Positions 52,422-61,158 of a stretch of 64,000 bases of DNA are shown piece by piece. Source of the DNA: Litorimonas taeanensis (GTDB lineage: Bacteria > Pseudomonadota > Alphaproteobacteria > Caulobacterales > Maricaulaceae). The position numbers and the translations under genes were made by a program. The stretch is from assembly GCF_003634015.1 (NCBI RefSeq), contig NZ_RBII01000001.1, positions 1,116,001 through 1,180,000 on the forward strand, in the 5' to 3' direction. Every line of letters starts with the position of its first letter. The first letter of the stretch is position 1. Below the pieces are notes generated by a model. The model worked only from the letters and a program-made list of their open reading frames with translations, had not been told where the DNA came from and did not search any database.

Positions 52422-52859
52422 ATGATCCATCAGGTCATGCACTCCGGAAATATCAAAACGGGTAAATCAACAGTCATCAATAGAGACTATATTCGACTCA
52501 TAATAAGCGACACAAAACAACAGGGATTTACGGGCCTTACGCTCTATTTGGACGGTAGTTTTTTGACGCTTTACGAAGGCGACATCCACACATTAGAACT
52601 AGCCCGCCAACGCTATACAAATTCATCCCTTTACAGCAACATTACGACAATGTTCAGCCGACAAATTGAAAAGCGTGCCTTTTCAACTTACCGCTTAGGA
52701 CTGGGGCGACTAGACACATCAGAGAGCATTGAGAGTTTAAATGGTTGTTTTCATCTAACAGCGGAGACGCTCGATGATGTTATTCCTTCCTCAATCCCCA
52801 ATGAATTTAAAATTCTGGCCCGAACCTTTGCCCGCGTAAATCAAATTATGGCTGTGTAA
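52422..52859 (+). CDS. BLUF-fold protein lacking photochemical residues, copy 2
   Basis: Paralogue of the preceding gene, also 145 residues and colinear throughout: MIHQVMHSGNIK, QQGFTGLTLYLDGSFLTLYE, YSNITTMFSRQIEKRAFSTY, LDDVIPSSIPNEFKILARTF. The Tyr and Gln positions are again Met and Thr, and the conserved Asn before the FTG motif is absent, so the same doubt about photochemistry applies. Its ribosome site AAGGCTTCATA precedes the ATG. The two share about half their residues, so the duplication is not recent, yet both start with the same 12 residues, implying shared partner binding. Confidence 0.75.
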   Translation: MIHQVMHSGNIKTGKSTVINRDYIRLIISDTKQQGFTGLTLYLDGSFLTLYEGDIHTLELARQRYTNSSLYSNITTMFSRQIEKRAFSTYRLGLGRLDTSESIESLNGCFHLTAETLDDVIPSSIPNEFKILARTFARVNQIMAV

Positions 52860-52899
52860 CCCTTATGGCTGCAAAGCTTATTTGACGACATAACCTAAC

Positions 52900-53769
52900 C
52901 TATTGGCAATAAACGCCATTTTCTTGGCCCTGAAGAGACGTCACAAATTCAATGATATCTTGCTTCAGCGTAGACTCACCATCAAAGTGGCGGGATAGAA
53001 ATTTAACGGCATCAATATGGTTCATGCCTTCATATATTTTAACAACGCTTTGCCCGCCTCTGGCCTGAATTTTTTCTGCGAGCCTCTCTGAGTTCTGTGG
53101 ATACACGCTCTTATCATCTGTTCCGTGGCCAAAGAAAATTGGCGGAGTTGGGCCGTCAACATTATTCAACGGCGCATCAGACGCAGTGAAACGATCTGGG
53201 AAAATAGTAATATAGGGGTCTTCATCAAGTGGAATGATTCCCGTCGGCCCCGCCAAACTGACGACCCCAGCGATAGAGTTGCAAAGCTGCGCACCAGCAG
53301 TTTCTAAATATTCAGAAGACAAGGCTGTCATCAAAACATTATAGGCGCCAGCGGAATGCCCCATGAGAACAATAGGGCGACCGGGAAATTGTTTTGACGT
53401 AAAGGCGGCCGCCTTCGCTGTATCGACAATCATCTCTGGATAGATGACCTCTGGATAGAGCCGATAATTGGGAATAACAACGTCAAACCCTTCCGACGTA
53501 AAGCCTTCGGCCAAAAATTTATACATATCTTTATTGCCATCGGTCCAACTGCCTCCATGGATAAAGACGAGGACAGGAGCGCCCTCACGAGGCCTATCAG
53601 TTCTGTAAATATCAAGTGATTGGCGGTCTAAATCACCATAGGACATAGACGAAGATTTCGTATAACTCCCTGAAGGCGTAACCGCATTAAGCAAGGTCAC
53701 AGGCGCGCAAGATACAGCGCCAATAAGTGCAGATAAAATAAAGACGCCAACACCTGCAGTAATTTTCAT
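52900..53769 (-). CDS. Secreted alpha/beta hydrolase (esterase/lipase family)
   Basis: Alpha/beta hydrolase of the carboxylesterase type. Oxyanion motif FIHGGSWTDG (near residue 70), nucleophile Ser in VLMGHSAGAYN, acid in HGTDDKSVYP and His in EGMNHIDAV. A signal peptide or lipoprotein-type N-terminus is seen (GVFILSALIGAVSC with Cys at about residue 21). From ATG 53769 (MKITAGVG) the length is 289 residues. Natural substrate unknown. It lies between the BLUF-like genes and the GGCT-fold gene and reads leftward. Confidence 0.85.
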   Translation of the reverse strand: MKITAGVGVFILSALIGAVSCAPVTLLNAVTPSGSYTKSSSMSYGDLDRQSLDIYRTDRPREGAPVLVFIHGGSWTDGNKDMYKFLAEGFTSEGFDVVIPNYRLYPEVIYPEMIVDTAKAAAFTSKQFPGRPIVLMGHSAGAYNVLMTALSSEYLETAGAQLCNSIAGVVSLAGPTGIIPLDEDPYITIFPDRFTASDAPLNNVDGPTPPIFFGHGTDDKSVYPQNSERLAEKIQARGGQSVVKIYEGMNHIDAVKFLSRHFDGESTLKQDIIEFVTSLQGQENGVYCQ

Positions 53770-53876
53770 GAAATTCTTTCTATTTAGAACACTATATTGG
53801 TTACGCAGGGAATAGCTTTCAGTTCCGCCCGCCCCCAAAACTATCGTATCATCAAGCCATTTAGGCTTTTAACGCC

Positions 53877-54221
53877 TTACGCTTCATTCTTTGCAACAAC
53901 ATAAAGCCAAGCTTGAACCCCAGATTCGAGCGTCACTGAAATACGCTTATAATCATCAACTTCATATCTATCTGCATCCGCTAATTCAGCGTCAGAGAGC
54001 TCAAAAACTTGACCCGCTACGCGGTCTTCTCCGTTGTTCGAAGGAATAGCTATGGGGTGAAATTTTTCCTCACTTTTCTTCAAAACATCAGGGTCAGTGA
54101 TTTCAACTTGACGAAGTTCATACCCCACCAGCTTATCCTCACGCCCCACTAGGTAGCGACCAAAAGTTTCTTTTTGGACTTTTGGAAATTGCAAAGTCCC
54201 ATAGGAGAATAAAAGCGGCAT
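53877..54221 (-). CDS. Gamma-glutamylcyclotransferase-fold protein (AIG2/BtrG type)
   Basis: GGCT-like fold protein. The substrate-binding loop PLLFSYGTL is at the N-terminus and the conserved acid is in DRYEVDDYKRISV (about residue 88). Pieces KLVGYELRQVEI and RVAGQVFELSDAEL match the AIG2 pattern. Likely a gamma-glutamyl-amine or related cyclotransferase; substrate unknown. I start at ATG 54221, which gives the family start MPLLFSYGTL; an in-frame ATG at 54248 would add nine residues. Confidence 0.88.
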   Translation of the reverse strand: MPLLFSYGTLQFPKVQKETFGRYLVGREDKLVGYELRQVEITDPDVLKKSEEKFHPIAIPSNNGEDRVAGQVFELSDAELADADRYEVDDYKRISVTLESGVQAWLYVVAKNEA

Positions 54222-54294
54222 TAGGAAACCTTGCAGATTACAATACACATTTGAAGGTTATTCATGTTTTCAAGAAATATTCTTTCTGAGCTGA

Positions 54295-54846
54295 TTATTT
54301 AATCGTCTCAGTTCCCTGCATGATAACCTTTGAGCCATCCTCAGAAAGAACGCCATTTCTCTTGGCTGTTCTTTGGTTTTTGGCTTTTTGAATATCACCA
54401 ATATTTACTCGGCCTGAAAACGCCCGCGCTGATTGATTGCCATCAGGTAAATCTACGATTGCGGATACATCGACATAATAGACGCCATCTGCTGTGCCTA
54501 TGAAATCAAGCTCCCACTCCTGTTGATCATCACCAGACATAGAGAGTGTTTTTCTTCCTGTTTCAGAGACGAAACGCAATCCCTCTTCTGGTCGAGCCAC
54601 AAGGTTCAAAGTCCCTGCATCATAGTAATCTTGAATGATAAGTTTCAGAACGCCATATTCACCTACGGCAATATTCTTAGGTGCCTCGAAGGAAATTTCG
54701 ACGGATGCCCCCGGTTTTACAGTTGCATGTTCATGCGCCAGCTCTGCTTCAGCAGGCAGAGACTGGGCCGTCGTACACCCACTCATAGCAAAGGCAGCGA
54801 GGCTAAAACAGCCCAATATATTCCGCACAATAAACGTCATAAGCAC
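54295..54846 (-). CDS. Lipoprotein of unknown function, beta-sandwich type
   Basis: Lipoprotein signal with AMSGC (Cys24 from the first Met, or Cys22 from Met at 54840). The mature domain is beta-rich (VEISFEAPKNIAVGEYGVLK, VYYVDVSAIVDLPDGNQSAR) and resembles an immunoglobulin-type fold. The C-terminal KNQRTAKRNGVLSEDGSKVI is basic. Family not recognised. It lies three bases downstream of the zincin gene and is surely co-transcribed, so it may be a partner, inhibitor or anchor for that protease. Confidence 0.7.
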   Translation of the reverse strand: MLMTFIVRNILGCFSLAAFAMSGCTTAQSLPAEAELAHEHATVKPGASVEISFEAPKNIAVGEYGVLKLIIQDYYDAGTLNLVARPEEGLRFVSETGRKTLSMSGDDQQEWELDFIGTADGVYYVDVSAIVDLPDGNQSARAFSGRVNIGDIQKAKNQRTAKRNGVLSEDGSKVIMQGTETIK

Positions 54847-54849
54847 CGA

Positions 54850-56613
54850 CTACTGAATCGTGAAATCATAACAACTATCTTCGCCCGTATCTGACGAGAT
54901 ATTATTATAATCATAGGCTGAAATAAAATAATCACGCGCCGGCAATGTTACAATTAACTGCTCTGAATCCGTCGTTTCATCCTGACCATCACTATAAAAT
55001 TGACCATTTTCAGTAAAGAGTCGGAAATCAGGGTCAACCGTTGTTGGCCCAGAACGTCTCACCATATTGATTGTGTATGGTCTGGTCAGCGCGATCGTGA
55101 CATACAAGAAATCACGCACATTTAATTTGTTACGCGTACCCGCATCATCAACAGAGCAAACCGTCACAGGTGTCCCGTCTGGCGTAATGACTTTATAGAC
55201 GGGCAATGAAGACGGTATGCCGCCATCATTTGTCTCGCCAACGCCGAGCGGGCCCGTCCCATTTATATCTTGAAACGACTTTAGAGCATTAATGTCGGCG
55301 ACATTGACGCCAGGTTGAGATTCCAAAGCATCCAAAAATGAGAAAATAGTCGTCGCAGGTCTAGCCGTTTTATAAGCATCGCTTGTTAAAACGTCATAGA
55401 TAGGCTTCAAACCTAGGCTTACCGTATCCGGACCATCATCTTCGCTATCGAACAGGTCATAGAGGATTGACTGCACAGATGTTTCGTTAAACCAGCCTTC
55501 ATTCGTCGCATTATTAGACTCGACGTTAATAGAAAAGCCCTGAGACTGCATATTATTTAAACTGTCCCGATAAACTGGGTCGCCTAAGATCATACCCGAT
55601 AAAGCATTGCCATATCCTTCGCCAAAGGCCACGCGTGGGTCCAGACGATCCCCGCCCCCATGTCGTCCACCAATCGAATCTGAACGAGATAGCTGATCTT
55701 CAATGTAATGACCAAACTCGTGAACGACGACATGTTTATCATATTCATCCGTATCGCTATTCTCATTCCCTAGAATGCGAAGCGTCGGCGTTTCGAAACT
55801 CCCATTATTGTCAAGATCAGCCCGCGTATAAGACGAAGTCCCAATCTCTCCTTCAAATACATCCCCCCCAACGGAACGGTTTTGTGGGCTCCAGTAAACA
55901 AAGGCTTTCGGGAAATCGACATCCGGATCAATAGCGCGAATATCTGACACGGTTTCATAAATCGAATCCATGATCGCAAAAGGCGCGGCTTCGCGCGTGT
56001 CTGTATATCCAGCTCCGCCCCATCCTGAAGCAGCGTTAAGGTCACGGTTTTGCGTCGCGTTTGTACCAGACGAAGCAACACTGCCAACTAAAGTGTAAAT
56101 GGGTGGATTGGCTCTATCGGCAGGGCGGTAATTATCTACAACTTGAATATCATAAGACGCAGCCGCGGAACTTAATAGATGCGCTTTCACGCTGACCTGA
56201 ACATCTGTCTCTGAATCAACCGTAAAACTATATGTCCCTGTATCTGTTAAAGTCGCAGAGGATAAGACAGCGCCTGATGAATCCAACAATTCTACAAGCC
56301 CGCCTCTAACAGGTCGTTGTTCTATCGCCGAATAATTCAAGCCATTCGTCAAAGTATTATGCGGCACATAATCATAGGTCACAGTCCCCGTCAGCGTGAC
56401 TGAAGCCGCTGGCGGCGGAGGTGGTGGCGGAGGAGGAGGAGGAGGTGGTGGCGGAGGAGGTGGTGGCGGAGGTGGTGGCGGTGGTGGTGGCGGCGGGCTA
56501 GACGCAGAGGAACTATCGCTCCCCCCTCCACAAGCCTGTAGGGTCGTCGACATGACGAGTGCTAAAGCTGTCATCGCTATCACGCGACCAGCTTTATGAG
56601 TAAATGTATCCAT
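54850..56613 (-). CDS. Putative secreted zinc metalloprotease with polyproline segment
   Basis: From ATG 56613 a lipoprotein signal ends in LQAC (Cys28), then GGGSDSSSASS and about 29 consecutive Pro, followed by a beta-sandwich like a carboxypeptidase regulatory domain (SVTLTGTVTYDYVPHN, VELLDSSGAVLSSATLTDTG). Near residue 297 HVVVHEFGHYIEDQ is an HExxH zinc motif, with AFGEGYGNALSG as a likely third-ligand region, so a gluzincin-type protease is plausible. The C-terminus (RLFTENGQFYSDGQDETTDS) resembles a prepeptidase domain. The family is not certain. GGCGGAA precedes the start. A lipoprotein gene follows directly. Confidence 0.72.
   Translation of the reverse strand: MDTFTHKAGRVIAMTALALVMSTTLQACGGGSDSSSASSPPPPPPPPPPPPPPPPPPPPPPPPPPPPPAASVTLTGTVTYDYVPHNTLTNGLNYSAIEQRPVRGGLVELLDSSGAVLSSATLTDTGTYSFTVDSETDVQVSVKAHLLSSAAASYDIQVVDNYRPADRANPPIYTLVGSVASSGTNATQNRDLNAASGWGGAGYTDTREAAPFAIMDSIYETVSDIRAIDPDVDFPKAFVYWSPQNRSVGGDVFEGEIGTSSYTRADLDNNGSFETPTLRILGNENSDTDEYDKHVVVHEFGHYIEDQLSRSDSIGGRHGGGDRLDPRVAFGEGYGNALSGMILGDPVYRDSLNNMQSQGFSINVESNNATNEGWFNETSVQSILYDLFDSEDDGPDTVSLGLKPIYDVLTSDAYKTARPATTIFSFLDALESQPGVNVADINALKSFQDINGTGPLGVGETNDGGIPSSLPVYKVITPDGTPVTVCSVDDAGTRNKLNVRDFLYVTIALTRPYTINMVRRSGPTTVDPDFRLFTENGQFYSDGQDETTDSEQLIVTLPARDYFISAYDYNNISSDTGEDSCYDFTIQ
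56410..56496. repeat. Triplet tract encoding about 29 consecutive prolines
   Basis: Plus strand (T/C/A)GG triplets, 29 in a row, read as CCN on the minus strand. Codons are mixed rather than identical, which limits slippage somewhat. Any gain or loss of triplets keeps the frame, so linker length, not expression, would vary. Confidence 0.9.
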
Positions 56614-56797
56614 AGCAGTTCCGCCTAGTTTGTGCCCTAAATTCAACGAATATGTTTAGTTTTAAGGCTGAAATCATTCAGCGCCAGTTAAAATTACAGG
56701 GATTTCATGGGCTTTCCTGCGGTTTTCTCTGATTTTTAAGAGGGCAACATCTGCTCTTGACAAAAAATTGTGTCTTTTGCATATCGGCTTTGGGTCC

Positions 56798-56845
56798 CAC
56801 TCCCCCACTGGAGTGCACTTTTACACTTGTACAAAAACGCAAGTG
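56798..56845 (+). ncRNA. serC leader RNA (two-hairpin motif)
   Basis: Two hairpins in the serC 5' leader: CACTCC 56798-56803 / GGAGTG 56810-56815, and CACTTG 56824-56829 / CAAGTG 56840-56845, with the ribosome site AAGGAG directly after the second. This fits the serC RNA motif known upstream of alphaproteobacterial serC-serA operons. It probably affects expression of the serine pathway; mechanism is not established. Confidence 0.7.
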
Positions 56846-56860
56846 AAGGAGATACATATC

Positions 56861-58027
56861 ATGGCAATAGCCACTAAGCCGACAGCCAAGCCTGTCGACC
56901 CTCGCTTTTCTGCGGGTCCCACAAAAAAACGTCCTGGTTGGACACTAGATGCCCTAAATGACGCAGCCCTTGGGCGCTCTCATCGTTCGGCGCTTGGCAA
57001 AGCCAAACTCAAAGAAGTTATAGATTTAACCCGCGAAGTCCTCGAAGTACCGGCTGACTACCGTATCGCTATTGTTCCTGCTTCAGATACTGGCGCGGTT
57101 GAAATGGCTATGTGGTCTCTCCTTGGGCCGCGCGGTGTAGATGTGGCCGCATGGGAAAACTTTGGGAATGCGTGGATTACAGATGCAAAAAGCCAGCTTC
57201 CTCTCGAAGACCTTAGAATTCTAGAAGCCGATTACGGACAGCTTCCCCCCCTTGAAACCTATACAGGCGACCGTGACCTCGTTTTTACATGGAATGGCAC
57301 AACAGCTGGTGTCCGCGTCCCCAATGCTGATTTCATTCCTGCCGATCGTGAAGGTCTAACAATTTGCGATGCAACCTCTGCGGTTTACGCGCAACAACTT
57401 GATTGGCCCAAGCTCGACGTCGTCACATATAGCTGGCAAAAAAACATGGGCGGCGAAGCTGGCCACGGTATGCTCATCCTTAGTCCCCGCGCCGTTGAAC
57501 GCCTAGAGACCTACACGCCACCATGGCCACTGCCTAAAATTTTCCGCATGACCAGCAAAGGCAAGCTAAACGAAGCTTTATTCGAAGGCTCAACAATTAA
57601 TACCCCATCGCTTTTATGCGCTGAAGACCACCTTGATGCTCTAAAGTGGGTCAAAGCCAATGGTGGGTTACAATTTATGCATGACCGCGCGGACAAAAAT
57701 GCGCAGGTTCTTTATGATTGGATTGACCGTACAGATTGGATTGCCAACCTTGCTGAAAAAGATGCGGAACGATCAAATACTGGCGTTTGTATGAAAATTG
57801 TCGACCCCCGTGTGACAGCCCTCGACAAAGACGCACAAGCGGATTTTGCCAAAAAGATAGTAAAATTATTAGGCGACGAAAATGTCGCTTTGGATTTCGG
57901 ATCGTACAAAACGGCCCCCGCAGGTTTCCGTGTATGGGCCTCAGGTTTGATTGAAAAATCAGATCTTGAAGCGCTAACACCTTGGCTCGACTGGGCCTTT
58001 GAAACCGTAGCCGCCGAAACCCTTTAA
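56861..58027 (+). CDS. serC: Phosphoserine aminotransferase
   Basis: PLP enzyme converting 3-phosphohydroxypyruvate to phosphoserine. The PLP-binding Lys is in VVTYSWQKNMGGEAGHGML (about residue 200); also PRFSAGPTKKRPGW, IVPASDTGAVEMAMWSLLG and FEGSTINTPSLLCAEDHLDA. Length 388 residues from ATG 56861 with AAGGAG nine bases upstream; an in-frame start at 56768 would read through the leader hairpins and is not credible. This is the alphaproteobacterial SerC type. serA follows 26 bases downstream. Confidence 0.96.
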   Translation: MAIATKPTAKPVDPRFSAGPTKKRPGWTLDALNDAALGRSHRSALGKAKLKEVIDLTREVLEVPADYRIAIVPASDTGAVEMAMWSLLGPRGVDVAAWENFGNAWITDAKSQLPLEDLRILEADYGQLPPLETYTGDRDLVFTWNGTTAGVRVPNADFIPADREGLTICDATSAVYAQQLDWPKLDVVTYSWQKNMGGEAGHGMLILSPRAVERLETYTPPWPLPKIFRMTSKGKLNEALFEGSTINTPSLLCAEDHLDALKWVKANGGLQFMHDRADKNAQVLYDWIDRTDWIANLAEKDAERSNTGVCMKIVDPRVTALDKDAQADFAKKIVKLLGDENVALDFGSYKTAPAGFRVWASGLIEKSDLEALTPWLDWAFETVAAETL

Positions 58028-58053
58028 AAACACATTTCACACGGATTTATATC

Positions 58054-59628
58054 ATGCCTAAAGTATTAATTGCTGACAAAATGTCAGCCGCAGCAACGCA
58101 GGTTTTTAAAAATCGCGGCGTTGACGTTGATGTCATCACAGGTCTTTCAAAAGAAGAGCTTATAGACATTATTGCCGATTATGACGGACTAGCCGTTCGG
58201 TCTTCCACGCGTCCTGACGCAGAAATCATCGCCGCCGCTAAAAACCTAAAGGTTATTGGCCGCGCCGGTATTGGTGTCGACAATATTGACATCAAAGCCT
58301 CTACCGACCGAGGCGTTGTTGTTATGAACACCCCTTTCGGGAATGCCGTAACGACAGCGGAACATGCCATCGCCATGTTGTTCTCCGCGGCTCGGCAAAT
58401 TCCTTCAGCCTCAACTCGCACGCAAAATGGTGAGTGGCCTAAGAGCGATTTCAAAGGTGTTGAACTCTTCAATAAAACACTCGGCGTTATTGGCTGTGGT
58501 AATATTGGCGCCTTGGTGGCGGAACGCGCGCTTGGCCTAAAAATGAAAGTCATTGCCTTTGACCCGTATCTTACGCCAGAACGCGCCGTGAAATTAGGCG
58601 TTGAAAAAGTCGAACTTGATGAACTTTTCCAAAGAGCGGACGCCATTACCCTGCACACACCATTGGTTGAAAGCACAAAGGGCATTGTCTCTCGCGCCCG
58701 CCTTGGCATGACCAAAAAAGGCGTCATAATCGTAAACTGCGCCCGCGGTGGATTAGTCGACGAAGAAGCTTTGAAAGACGCTTTAGAGGCAGGCCATGTT
58801 CGCGCGGCTGCCTTGGACGTGTTTGCCGTAGAACCTGCAAAAGAGCATCCTCTCTTTGGTACGCCTAACTTTATTGCAACGCCGCATTTGGGCGCTTCTA
58901 CATTAGAGGCCCAAGAAAATGTGGCTGTGCAAGTTGCTGAACAAATGGCAGATTACCTTTTAACAGGCGCTGTCAGTAACGCACTTAACACCCCGTCTAT
59001 CTCAGCCGAAGAAGCGCCTCGCCTAAAGCCTTTCGTCGATCTTGCAGACCGTCTTGGCCGCTTGACCGGACAGTTACTCCACGACCCAATCCAATCCATC
59101 GAGTTGACCTATAAAGGGGCTGTCACGGATTTGAACACAGACCCGATGACAGCGGCGGCTTTAGCAGGATTGTTAAAGGCGGCTATGCCAGACGTAAATG
59201 CCGTCTCAGCACCTGTATTGGCGAAAGAACGCGGCATAGAAATCAAAGAAAGCTATGTGAACGAAGCTGAACGCGCTGAGAGTCTTATTCGCCTTGCTGT
59301 TCAAACGTCTGAACGTAAATTCGTTGTTGTCGGCACTATCTATCGTGGTGAGCCACGTATCGTGCGTCTCTTTGGTGTTCCTATGGATGCGGCCTTTAGT
59401 GAAAATATGATTTATGTACGCAATGATGACAAACCAGGCTTCATTGGTAAGCTCGGGGCGGTTTTAGGGGATAACAAAGTGAATATTGCAACCTTCTCTT
59501 TGGGCCGGATGGCCAAAGGCGACGAAGCTGTCTGCCTCGTTAGTGTGGACGGCCCCGTCACAGACGAAGTTGCAGCGCAAATTCGCAATCTTGACCATGT
59601 CAAAATTGTAGACGCTGTTTCACTCTAA
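58054..59628 (+). CDS. serA: D-3-phosphoglycerate dehydrogenase
   Basis: First enzyme of serine synthesis. The NAD-binding domain contains TLGVIGCGNIGALVAERALG (about residue 147) and the catalytic His is in FIATPHLGASTLEAQENVA (about residue 277); Arg in NCARGGLVDEEALK and Glu in FAVEPAKEHPLFGTPN complete the triad. The long form (524 residues) has an intervening ASB-like domain and a C-terminal ACT domain (NKVNIATFSLGRMAKGDEAV), the feedback site for serine in many relatives. It is second in the serC-serA operon. A GC-rich hairpin follows at 59657-59683. Confidence 0.97.
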   Translation: MPKVLIADKMSAAATQVFKNRGVDVDVITGLSKEELIDIIADYDGLAVRSSTRPDAEIIAAAKNLKVIGRAGIGVDNIDIKASTDRGVVVMNTPFGNAVTTAEHAIAMLFSAARQIPSASTRTQNGEWPKSDFKGVELFNKTLGVIGCGNIGALVAERALGLKMKVIAFDPYLTPERAVKLGVEKVELDELFQRADAITLHTPLVESTKGIVSRARLGMTKKGVIIVNCARGGLVDEEALKDALEAGHVRAAALDVFAVEPAKEHPLFGTPNFIATPHLGASTLEAQENVAVQVAEQMADYLLTGAVSNALNTPSISAEEAPRLKPFVDLADRLGRLTGQLLHDPIQSIELTYKGAVTDLNTDPMTAAALAGLLKAAMPDVNAVSAPVLAKERGIEIKESYVNEAERAESLIRLAVQTSERKFVVVGTIYRGEPRIVRLFGVPMDAAFSENMIYVRNDDKPGFIGKLGAVLGDNKVNIATFSLGRMAKGDEAVCLVSVDGPVTDEVAAQIRNLDHVKIVDAVSL

Positions 59629-59656
59629 ATTCATTTTATCCAGAGTTATTCTGATT

Positions 59657-59683
59657 GCCCCCTCGCCTTTTGGGCGGCGGGGC
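59657..59683 (+). terminator. GC-rich hairpin after serA
   Basis: GCCCC at 59657 pairs with GGGGC at 59683, and TCGCC with GGCGG, around TTTTG, with one mismatch. No U-run follows, so it is only a possible terminator or RNA-end protector for serC-serA. Confidence 0.45.
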
Positions 59684-59735
59684 CCTAAAGACTGAAAAAG
59701 TCTAAAGGAATCGTTTCTTAGCGAGTACCTGATGT

Positions 59736-59764
59736 GGCGTGACTGCGTTTAGACAGTTCACGCC
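59736..59764 (+). promoter_or_regulatory. Hairpin in the purA leader
   Basis: GGCGTGACTG (59736-59745) and CAGTTCACGCC (59754-59764) form a ten-pair stem with one bulged T, followed by GTTTCTTTG, ending 24 bases before the purA ATG. It could act as an attenuator or regulatory stem, but the T-run is interrupted. Confidence 0.45.
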
Positions 59765-59788
59765 GTTTCTTTGTAAAGGACTATGTAA

Positions 59789-61081
59789 ATGGCGAATGTT
59801 GTTGTTGTCGGTTCCCAGTGGGGTGATGAAGGTAAAGGCAAGATAGTCGATTGGCTCTCAAATCGAGCCGATGTCGTTGTTCGGTTCCAAGGCGGCCATA
59901 ATGCAGGCCATACTCTCGTCGTAGACGGCACAGTTTATAAGCTCTCATTGCTACCCTCTGGTATTGTACGAGGCGGCAAGCTCTCTGTTATCGGTAATGG
60001 CGTTGTGCTTGACCCATGGGCGTTTCTGGATGAAATGGCCCGAATAAAAAAGCAAGGTGTGAAGATATCACCTGAGAACCTTTTGATATCAGAATCAACC
60101 GCATTGATTTTGCCTATCCATTCAGAACTCGATGGCATTCGCGAAAATCGCATTGACGGCGTAAAAATCGGAACAACAAAGCGTGGCATCGGCCCAGCTT
60201 ACGAAGATAAAGTCGCAAGACGCGCCATCCGGGTTTGTGATTTGGCCGATGAAGAACATTTGCTCGCCCGCGTTAAAAACCTCTTACATCATCACAATGC
60301 TTTGCGCGTGGGTCTGGGGCAGCCTGAGACAGATGCAAATGAGCTTACACAAAAGCTATTGGAAATTGCGCCTAAGATTCTACCTTTCGCTTCTCCTGTC
60401 TGGCACGCACTACACGAAGCCAAGCAAGCTGAAAAACGCATATTGTTCGAAGGCGCACAAGGTGCAATGCTTGATATTGACCACGGGACCTACCCCTTTG
60501 TCACCAGCTCAAACACAATTGCGGGCCAAGCCGCGGCAGGCTCTGGTATGGGCCCTGGCGCACTGAACTTTGTTCTGGGTATTACAAAAGCTTACACCAC
60601 ACGTGTCGGCGAAGGCCCCTTCCCTACAGAGCTAAACGATTCAATTGGTCAAAGATTAGGGGAAAGAGGTCATGAATTCGGTACAGTAACGGGCCGCCAA
60701 AGACGATGCGGCTGGTTTGACGCTGTCATGGTACGCCAAGCCATTATCACTGGCGGTATTACGGGTATTGCCCTGACAAAACTCGACGTATTGGACGGCC
60801 TTGCAGAACTTAAAATTTGCGTTGGTTATAAATTGGATGGGAAAATTCTTCGCCGTCTTCCTGCCGGCGCGGCTAATCAAGCCAATGTCGAACCGATTTA
60901 CGAAACCATGCCAGGCTGGCAAGGCTCTACGCGCGGCGCGCGTTCATGGGCTGACCTCCCTGCTGAAGCGGTTAAATATGTCCGTCACATCGAAGAACTT
61001 ATCGGTTGTCCTGTATCTATGGTTTCGACTTCGCCAGAACGCGAAGATGTTATCTTAATGCGCGATCCATTTAAGGCATAA
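59789..61081 (+). CDS. purA: Adenylosuccinate synthetase
   Basis: GTP-dependent conversion of IMP to adenylosuccinate. The P-loop-like signature is at the start: [20 protein letters not shown] (Asp13, His41 region [10 protein letters not shown]). Also [36 protein letters not shown] and the GTP-binding ending [15 protein letters not shown]. Length 430 residues is normal. AAAGGA lies before the ATG. A long hairpin precedes it in the leader. It stands alone. Confidence 0.98.
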   Translation: MANVVVVGSQWGDEGKGKIVDWLSNRADVVVRFQGGHNAGHTLVVDGTVYKLSLLPSGIVRGGKLSVIGNGVVLDPWAFLDEMARIKKQGVKISPENLLISESTALILPIHSELDGIRENRIDGVKIGTTKRGIGPAYEDKVARRAIRVCDLADEEHLLARVKNLLHHHNALRVGLGQPETDANELTQKLLEIAPKILPFASPVWHALHEAKQAEKRILFEGAQGAMLDIDHGTYPFVTSSNTIAGQAAAGSGMGPGALNFVLGITKAYTTRVGEGPFPTELNDSIGQRLGERGHEFGTVTGRQRRCGWFDAVMVRQAIITGGITGIALTKLDVLDGLAELKICVGYKLDGKILRRLPAGAANQANVEPIYETMPGWQGSTRGARSWADLPAEAVKYVRHIEELIGCPVSMVSTSPEREDVILMRDPFKA

Positions 61082-61158
61082 GTCAAGTTTCAAAGCTATA
61101 TTGGCAGCGTGCATTAAAACCAATTGACGACTGACCTCGTCACTGCGAGGCACGCTTT

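Noticed and set aside
56396-56599. Glycine-rich frame on the plus strand
   Set aside because: Antisense image of the polyproline tract.
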